Assembly (NCBI RefSeq): GCF_018619435.1
Contig: NZ_JAHFZF010000013.1
Span: 44,246-108,245 of the forward strand
DNA: 64,000 nt
Source of the DNA: Rhodoferax sp. U11-2br
Lineage (GTDB): Bacteria > Pseudomonadota > Gammaproteobacteria > Burkholderiales > Burkholderiaceae_C
Direction of reading: 5' to 3'
Shown here: piece by piece, positions 58,933 through 64,000 of the stretch
Numbering within the stretch: the first letter of the stretch is position 1
Layout of the letters: each line of letters opens with the position of its first letter
Program-made: the position numbers and the translations under genes
Notes under the pieces: generated by a model
What the model was told of the DNA's origin: nothing
What the model saw: only the letters and a program-made list of their open reading frames with translations
Databases searched by the model: none

Positions 58933-59710
58933 GGGTCGCGGCTCCCAGCGTATCGTTGAGTTCATCACCGTGGCCCAGGTACACCGCTTTGACCTGCGGG
59001 TCGTTGGCGATGGTGTCGGGGTCACCTTCGGTGAGCACCGTGCCGTTGACCAGCACCGTCATGCGTTTGGCAAAGCTGAACACCAGATCCATGTCGTGTT
59101 CGATCAGTAACACCGACACATCGGTCGGCAGGGCGGCCACGGTTTGCAGCAGCTCCTCACGCTCACCGGCGGGCACACCAGCCACCGGCTCGTCGAGCAG
59201 CAGCACACGCGGCTCGCAGGCCAGGGCAATGGCAATCTCCAGCAGGCGGCGTTTGCCGTAGGCCAGCACCTTTGTCTGCTGATCCATCACGGAGGTCAGA
59301 TGAAATTGCTCCAGCAGTTGCTCACAGCGCTCGGTCACACCTTGTTGAGCGCCCAGAGCCTGCCACCAGCGGTTGCCCAGGCCTTGGTGTTGCGACACCG
59401 TCATGGCCAAGGTTTCCAGCGGGGTGAGTGAATCAAACAGCTGGTTGATCTGAAAGGTGCGCACCATGCCACGGCGCACCCGCTGGTAGGGGGCCAGTTG
59501 GGTGATGTCTTGCCCCTCCAACGTGATGCTGCCCGAGGTCGGTTGCAGCACACCAGTCAGCAGGTTGATCAGTGTGGTTTTGCCCGCGCCATTGGGGCCA
59601 ATCAGCGCGTGGCGTGCGCCCTGTTTTAAATCAAGGGTGACGTGGTTGGTGGCGGTGATGCCGCCAAACTTCATCACCAGATTGTTGGCAGAAAGAACCG
59701 TCGTGCTCAT
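58925..59710 (-). CDS. livG: Branched-chain-type ABC transporter ATPase LivG
   Basis: The second ATPase subunit, 261 residues starting MSTTVLSANNLVMKFGGITA. Walker A is IGPNGAGKTTLINLLTG, Q-loop VRTFQINQLFDSLTPLETL, Walker B LLLDEPVAGVPAGE and the switch His in LLIEHDMDLVF. The ABC signature is unusual: VLAYGKRRLLEIAIAL replaces the LSYGxQR form, as in many LivG members. It overlaps both neighbours (livM by four bases, livF by eight). Confidence 0.92.
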   Translation of the reverse strand: MSTTVLSANNLVMKFGGITATNHVTLDLKQGARHALIGPNGAGKTTLINLLTGVLQPTSGSITLEGQDITQLAPYQRVRRGMVRTFQINQLFDSLTPLETLAMTVSQHQGLGNRWWQALGAQQGVTERCEQLLEQFHLTSVMDQQTKVLAYGKRRLLEIAIALACEPRVLLLDEPVAGVPAGEREELLQTVAALPTDVSVLLIEHDMDLVFSFAKRMTVLVNGTVLTEGDPDTIANDPQVKAVYLGHGDELNDTLGAATHG

Positions 59711-60681
59711 GAGTGGCTCCCGCTTTGACCGGGTTTGAACCAGCGCCAAGGACGCAGCAGCCTGTCACGCCCAACCAGCACCAACACCACCAGGAACAGG
59801 CCGATCCAGAAGGTCCAGTACTGCGGGGTGATGCTCGACAGTGCATCCTGCATCAGCTTGAACACAATCGCCCCGGTGATGCCGCCGTACAGCCAGCCGA
59901 CACCCCCCACCACCAGGATCAGCATCACGTCAGCCGAGCGGTGAAACTCGAACAGGTCGAGCGAGGCAAAGCCGGTGGTCTGCGCCATCACCGCACCGGC
60001 GGCGCCCGCCACCGCAGCGGCCACGGTGTAGATCAAGGCTAGGCGGCTGTTGACTGGGATGCCAATCGCCATGGCACGTAACCGGTTGTCACGAATCGCT
60101 TTCAGCGTGGCACCAAACGGCGAGTTGACCAGACGCCGGGCCAGTGCAAACACCAATAACAGCACAGTCAGGGAATACCAGGCCGAGGTGCGGCCATACA
60201 GGTCAAACTCAAACTGCCCCAGTAGCGGCCCCATGACCACACCCTGCAGGCCATCGGCACCACCGGTTAACCAGTCGAGTTTGTTGGCCAGCTCCATCAG
60301 GATCAGGCCGACCCCCATGGTCACCATCAGCCGGGTCAGGTCGGTGCCGCGCAAAATGGTGGCGCTGCACAGGGCGCCCAATAGCGTGGCGGTCAAGATG
60401 CCAAAAGCCAGGCCCAGCAGCGGGTCGGGCATCACCAGTTTGGCAAACAGCGCTGCCGAATACGCGCCCATGCCAAAAAAGGCGGCGTGGCCGAGTGAGA
60501 CGATGCCGGTGAAACCCAGGATCAGGTCCAGCGACAAGGCAAACAGCGCCACGATGGCAATCTCGTTGATGATCAGCGCGTGGCTGCCCAGCAGCAGGGG
60601 TGAAGCCAGGGCAAGGAGCCACAGAGGGATTTCCCAGAGCTTCCAGCGGCCCTGGTTTTGCAACAGTTTCTGTGTGCCCAT
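59707..60681 (-). CDS. livM: Branched-chain-type ABC transporter permease LivM
   Basis: A 324-residue inner-membrane permease with about nine to ten hydrophobic segments. The LivM motif LSLDLILGFTGIVSLGHAAF is near the N-terminus and the ATPase-coupling loop NPFG-type NSPFGATLKAIRDNRLRAMA lies near residue 190. GGAGG lies nine bases before the ATG at 60681; another ATG at 60687 overlaps the livH stop but is only three bases from that site. The same frame stays open far into livH; that extension is a shadow. Confidence 0.9.
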   Translation of the reverse strand: MGTQKLLQNQGRWKLWEIPLWLLALASPLLLGSHALIINEIAIVALFALSLDLILGFTGIVSLGHAAFFGMGAYSAALFAKLVMPDPLLGLAFGILTATLLGALCSATILRGTDLTRLMVTMGVGLILMELANKLDWLTGGADGLQGVVMGPLLGQFEFDLYGRTSAWYSLTVLLLVFALARRLVNSPFGATLKAIRDNRLRAMAIGIPVNSRLALIYTVAAAVAGAAGAVMAQTTGFASLDLFEFHRSADVMLILVVGGVGWLYGGITGAIVFKLMQDALSSITPQYWTFWIGLFLVVLVLVGRDRLLRPWRWFKPGQSGSHS

Positions 60682-60683
60682 GG

Positions 60684-61556
60684 TCATTTGCCTCCTTTGC
60701 GCACAAACAGGCCCTGTGGGCGCCAGATCAGAATCAGAATCATCAGGCTGTACACAATGAAGCCACCCAGTTTGGGGATGTAGTACTTGCCCGCCACATC
60801 GGCAATGCCCAGCAGCAGCGCGGCCAGCAGCGGCCCAGTGATGCTGGAGGTGCCACCCACGGCCACCACAATCAAAAAGTAGGTCATGTACTTCAGGGCA
60901 AAGGTGGGCTCCAGGCCCAGCACCTCGGCACCCAAGGCGCCACCCAGCCCGGCCAGGCCGGAGCCCACGGCAAAGGTGCCCAGAAACACCATGTTCACAT
61001 TGATGCCCATGCCAGCCGCCACCCGCTGGTCGTCCACCGAGGCACGCAGCTGGCTGCCAAAACGGGTTTGGGTCAGCACATACTGCAGACCCACGGTGAG
61101 TGCGGCGCAGACCACAATGATGAACACCCGGTAATGCCCCATGCCCAGCATCAACACACCTTCGCCAATTTCGGTGCGGCCCTTGAGCCATTCCGGCAAC
61201 TGGACGATCTGCTGGCTCGACCCAATGAAGTAGTCGGCGCAGGCTACCGCCATAAAGGTCAGGCCAATCGAAAACAGCACCTGGTCCAGATGGGGCTTGT
61301 TGTAGAGCGGGCGGTAAAGGGTGCGCTCCAGCACCCCACCCAGCAGCGCCGAGCCGATGAATGCCAACGGCAGGCACAACAAAAAGGGCACCCCCATTTT
61401 TTGCATCAGCAGCACGGTGATGTAGCCGCCCACCATGGCAAAAGCGCCGTGAGCCAGGTTGATGAAATTCATCAGCCCCATGGTCACGGCCAGGCCGACC
61501 GACAGGATGAACAGCAGCATGCCGTAGGCGATGCCGTCGAAGAGGATGGTTAGCAT
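60684..61556 (-). CDS. livH: Branched-chain-type ABC transporter permease LivH
   Basis: A 290-residue permease, partner of LivM. It has eight or so membrane segments, the LivH start LFDGIAYGMLLFILSVGLAV and MGLMNFINLAHGAFAMVGGY, and the coupling loop TRFGSQLRASVDDQRVAAGM. It ends RKGGK with the livM ribosome binding site inside its last codons. It is separated from livJ by a 279-base stretch with a long inverted repeat. Confidence 0.92.
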   Translation of the reverse strand: MLTILFDGIAYGMLLFILSVGLAVTMGLMNFINLAHGAFAMVGGYITVLLMQKMGVPFLLCLPLAFIGSALLGGVLERTLYRPLYNKPHLDQVLFSIGLTFMAVACADYFIGSSQQIVQLPEWLKGRTEIGEGVLMLGMGHYRVFIIVVCAALTVGLQYVLTQTRFGSQLRASVDDQRVAAGMGINVNMVFLGTFAVGSGLAGLGGALGAEVLGLEPTFALKYMTYFLIVVAVGGTSSITGPLLAALLLGIADVAGKYYIPKLGGFIVYSLMILILIWRPQGLFVRKGGK

Positions 61557-61649
61557 GAGAAGTGGGTGTTCATCAGGGTTAGGAACAAACAGGAAAAATC
61601 AGGGAGTTTTCGGCAACCGGCAGCAACTTATCGATTGGGTAAGGTGATT

Positions 61650-61753
61650 GGGCAATGTGACCGGGCTTCGGGGTGGAAGGCGCGGAGACAGTCTGGGAAT
61701 ACCCGCTAATAACACCCGCGTGATTTCACCCCGAAACCGCATGCGCATTGCCC
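61650..61753. other. Long imperfect inverted repeat between livJ and livH
   Basis: The outer arms GGGCAATG (61650) and CATTGCCC (61746-61753) pair. The inner arms TTCGGGGTGGAA (61667-61678) and TTTCACCCCGAA (61724-61735) pair too, giving a stem of roughly 30 positions with a bulge. It could stabilise the livJ mRNA and lower read-through into livH, as is common after binding-protein genes. The rest of 61557-61835 has no gene. Confidence 0.55.
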
Positions 61754-61835
61754 AGTTGCCCTGCCCAATACCCACAGTCCTTGCGCCCAATCACTCCATC
61801 CAAGGCGGGACTCGTGCCCAAGCTTTTTTAAACCC

Positions 61836-63008
61836 TTACTTGGCCTTGCCCGGGTCTTTCACGTCCTTGATCACGTCAAACTCGATGTTGTAGAGCTGGC
61901 CGTCTTTTTTCTCGACCTTGCGCAGGTAGATGTTTTGCACCACATCACGTGTTTGTGCGTCGATGAACATCGGGCCACGTGGGCTCTCGAAAATCTGGCC
62001 CTTCATCGCCGCCAACAGACCATCACCACCACCTTGGCCCTTGGACGTTTTGAGCGCTTCGTAAATCATCCGCATACCGTCATAACCACCGATGGCCATG
62101 AAGTTGGGGCGCAGGCCTGGGTTGGCTTTTTTGAACGCATCCACAAACTTCTGGTTCAGCGGCGAAGGATGGGCGGCCGAGTAATGGTGGGAGGTGACCA
62201 CCCCCAGCGCGCCATCACCCATGTCGTTGAGCTGGTCATCGTCGGTGAGGTCACCTGTGCCAATCAGTTTGATACCCGCTTTGTCCATGCCACGTTCCAG
62301 AAACTGCTTCATCACCGCCGCACCGGCACCCGAGGGCACAAACACAAACAGTGCATCGGGTTTGATGTCGCGCACTTTTTGCAGGAACGGAGCAAAGTCC
62401 GGGCTGCGCAGCGGCACCCGCAAGGCCTCGACGACCAGCCCACCATTGAAGACCAAACGCTCTTTGAAATACTTTTCAGCATCAATACCCGGACCGTAGT
62501 CGCTGACCAGGGTCACTACCTTCTTGATGCCATTTTTGGGCACCCAGTCAGCCAGCGCGACCGAGGCCTGTGGCAGTGTGAAGCTGGTGCGCACCACATA
62601 GGGCGAGGCTTCTGTGATGCTGGAGGTGGCGGCGGCCATCACCACCATCGGTGTTTTGGACTGGGTGGCCAGCGGCGCGGTGGCCAGGGCCGAGGGTGTG
62701 ATGCCAAACCCCGCCAGCACATTGACCTTGTTGTTGACGATCAACTCCTGCGCCAGGCGTTTGGTCACATCGGGCACGCTGGTGTCGTCCTTGACGATCA
62801 GCTCCACCTTTTTGCCCGCCACGGTGTCGCCGTTTTGCGCCATGTAGAGCTTGGCCGCGGCCTCGATCTGGCGACCGGTGCTGGCTTGCTGGCCGGTCAT
62901 CGGCAGGATCAGCCCGATTTTGAAGGTGTCGCCCTGTGCTATGGCGTTGGTAGCTGCCAAGCCACAAATGGCAAGGGCTGTGGCGTGAAGGAACAATCTC
63001 TTGTGCAT
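61836..63008 (-). CDS. livJ: Periplasmic substrate-binding protein of the Liv-type ABC importer
   Basis: A 390-residue type I periplasmic binding protein (Peripla_BP_6). It has a signal peptide ending near NAIAQG, then TFKIGLILPMTGQQASTGRQ, VLAGFGITPSALATAPLA, TLVSDYGPGID and GTGDLTDDDQLNDMG. GGAGAC precedes the ATG. The family binds amino acids, amides, urea or aromatic acids. Given the vanAB neighbours an aromatic acid such as vanillate or a relative is plausible, but ligand residues cannot be read with certainty. It is the first gene of the liv run. Confidence 0.88.
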   Translation of the reverse strand: MHKRLFLHATALAICGLAATNAIAQGDTFKIGLILPMTGQQASTGRQIEAAAKLYMAQNGDTVAGKKVELIVKDDTSVPDVTKRLAQELIVNNKVNVLAGFGITPSALATAPLATQSKTPMVVMAAATSSITEASPYVVRTSFTLPQASVALADWVPKNGIKKVVTLVSDYGPGIDAEKYFKERLVFNGGLVVEALRVPLRSPDFAPFLQKVRDIKPDALFVFVPSGAGAAVMKQFLERGMDKAGIKLIGTGDLTDDDQLNDMGDGALGVVTSHHYSAAHPSPLNQKFVDAFKKANPGLRPNFMAIGGYDGMRMIYEALKTSKGQGGGDGLLAAMKGQIFESPRGPMFIDAQTRDVVQNIYLRKVEKKDGQLYNIEFDVIKDVKDPGKAK

Positions 63009-63099
63009 GGTTTGTCTCCAATATGTGTTGCGGATCTGCTTCTATTTGCAGTGACTGTGCCGTGAAACACCACCACATGCAATAGCGATTCCCGACTCT

Positions 63100-63110
63100 T
63101 TGTTATAACG
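63100..63110. promoter_or_regulatory. Weak palindrome upstream of livJ
   Basis: TTGTTATAACG, about 90 bases before livJ, includes the palindrome GTTATAAC. It may be an operator or part of the livJ promoter. The remaining part of 63009-63264 shows no gene. Confidence 0.3.
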
Positions 63111-63264
63111 CTTTGCAATAACCCAAACGCCACCTGAAGCTGCCGCTGGGTCAGCGCGGCAAAGTGTAGGGGGCATCAATGGGACGAGGGGTGTGCCACC
63201 GGATTGACCCGCAAATGGGGGGTCAAGGTGTTGGCCCGATACCCGCCGCCAGGCGGGCGTGTGC

Positions 63265-64000
63265 TCAGCTGCGCTGTTGGATCAGCTGCACACCGGGCAC
63301 GGGGTGCTTGGCCTGGTTCAGGATGGCATCGCGCAGGTTGCGCTGGGCAATACGCGAGTGTTCCCGCATCAGTGCCTCGGCCCGGCTGCCCTCGTGCCGC
63401 TCAATCGCATCGAGCACCTGCCAGTGCTGGTCTTGCGCCACGACGAGCCGGTCGCGCGCCTTGGGGGAGTGGGCCTGCGCGACGACAAAGCCTGACGGAG
63501 ACGCAAAGGGCAGGCCGTAGACCCGCTCCAGCTCCTTGGTCATCAGGCTGCTGCCCGCCATCTCGCTGAGCAGCGCATGAAAGCGCGCGTTCAAATCCAC
63601 ATAACGCGAGAACGCGGCAGCGTCCAGCGCGGCTTGGTCCAGTAAGGCATCGATGGCTTGCAGGCAAACGCGCGCCTGCGTCAGCAGCTTGGGTGGGGCG
63701 CCGCGTTCGGCACACAGGCGGGCACACAAGCCCTCCAACGTGCCACGTAACTCAATCGCCTCGGACACATCCCGCTCCGAAAACGTTTTGACCGCATAAC
63801 CCCCGTTGGGCAGGGCATCCAGCAGGCCTTCCTGCTCCAGGCGCAGCAGCGCGGCGCGGATCGGGGTACGTGAAAAGCCCAGTTTCTCGACCACGGCCAG
63901 TTCGGCGATGCGGCTGCCGCCGGGCCATTCACCATCCAGAATCATGGCGCGCATGCGCAGCAGGGCCTGCACCTGCACCGGGGTGGGTGCACCGCTGGGC
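63265..64000 (-). CDS. GntR-family (FCD domain) transcriptional regulator, 5' end beyond the window
   Basis: A DNA-binding regulator with the GntR winged helix (IAELAVVEKLGFSRTPIRAALLRL cut here as ELAVVEKLGFSRTPIRAALL) followed by an all-helical FCD effector domain. Metal/ligand residues include the Asp and His of DLNARFHALL and later HWQVLDAIERHE and MREHSRIAQRN. The frame stays open to the right edge (PSGAPTPVQVQALLRMRAMI), so the start is probably outside. A GTG at 63978 is possible but would begin close to the first helix. It likely controls the neighbouring liv and perhaps van genes. Confidence 0.85.
   Translation of the reverse strand, partial: PSGAPTPVQVQALLRMRAMILDGEWPGGSRIAELAVVEKLGFSRTPIRAALLRLEQEGLLDALPNGGYAVKTFSERDVSEAIELRGTLEGLCARLCAERGAPPKLLTQARVCLQAIDALLDQAALDAAAFSRYVDLNARFHALLSEMAGSSLMTKELERVYGLPFASPSGFVVAQAHSPKARDRLVVAQDQHWQVLDAIERHEGSRAEALMREHSRIAQRNLRDAILNQAKHPVPGVQLIQQRS

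Noticed and set aside
59707..61377. A 556-codon open frame covering livM and most of livH
   Set aside because: Only the part from 60681 matches LivM; the upstream part is low-hydrophobicity shadow of livH in another frame.

Overview
The window reads as ordinary chromosome of a GC-rich betaproteobacterium of the order Burkholderiales, most like Comamonadaceae of the Rhodoferax/Polaromonas type. This is judged from protein sequences and gene order: pstSCAB-phoUBR, trxA-rho-rpmE, ffs/dnaX-ybaB-recR, pyrG-kdsA-eno-ftsB, dapA-bamC, efp/earP, and parE-parC. I see no tRNA, rRNA operon, CRISPR array, insertion sequence, prophage or plasmid functions.

Layout. 1-7590: the 5' end of an unknown gene, a small hypothetical gene, a Pho-box promoter and the phosphate regulon pstS-pstC-pstA-pstB-phoU-phoB-phoR. 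7584-11548 (minus): a membrane glycosyltransferase, ribosomal protein L31 type B, rho and trxA. 11689-17661: a flavoprotein, an acetyl-CoA hydrolase/CoA-transferase, the SRP RNA gene (minus), dnaX, ybaB and recR. 17679-25770: a MAPEG protein, mltD and gloB, a methyltransferase, rnhA, a chemoreceptor, tryptophanase and a TauE-type exporter. 26066-31996: ftsB, eno, kdsA and pyrG (minus), divergent from coaBC-dut. 32029-36552: an FKBP isomerase, the ribosomal oxygenase RoxA, a tiny Ala/Pro-rich lipoprotein with a structured leader, nhaD and a 2-hydroxyacid dehydrogenase. 36770-44906: rmuC, a transporter, a LOG protein, EF-P and its rhamnosyltransferase EarP, uvrC and pgsA. 44916-54153: a tartrate/malate-type dehydrogenase, bamC, dapA, a 41-residue membrane peptide, a transporter, and topoisomerase IV (parE, parC). 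54336-64000: an alpha/beta hydrolase, vanillate demethylase genes vanA-vanB, a hemerythrin protein, a branched-chain-type ABC importer (livJ-H-M-G-F) and a GntR regulator cut by the right edge. The last block looks like an aromatic-acid uptake and O-demethylation module.

The most unusual feature is a family of about 50-bp palindromic repeats. Its core is roughly TAGCTxCTxGCCCTT, a short spacer, then AAGGGCTACAGGCC. I count about 15 copies in 64 kb. Several lie between genes, but others sit in frame inside genes: two in the dnaX linker, two in coaBC, two in earP, one in uvrC, and one forming the C-terminus of the methyltransferase just before rnhA. In these places the repeat has become protein sequence. 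Other points worth a second look are an A9 run in dnaX placed where slippage would yield a gamma-like short form, a leader with two mutually exclusive hairpins before the small lipoprotein gene, three palindromes stacked in the vanA promoter region, and the unlisted 41-residue membrane protein.
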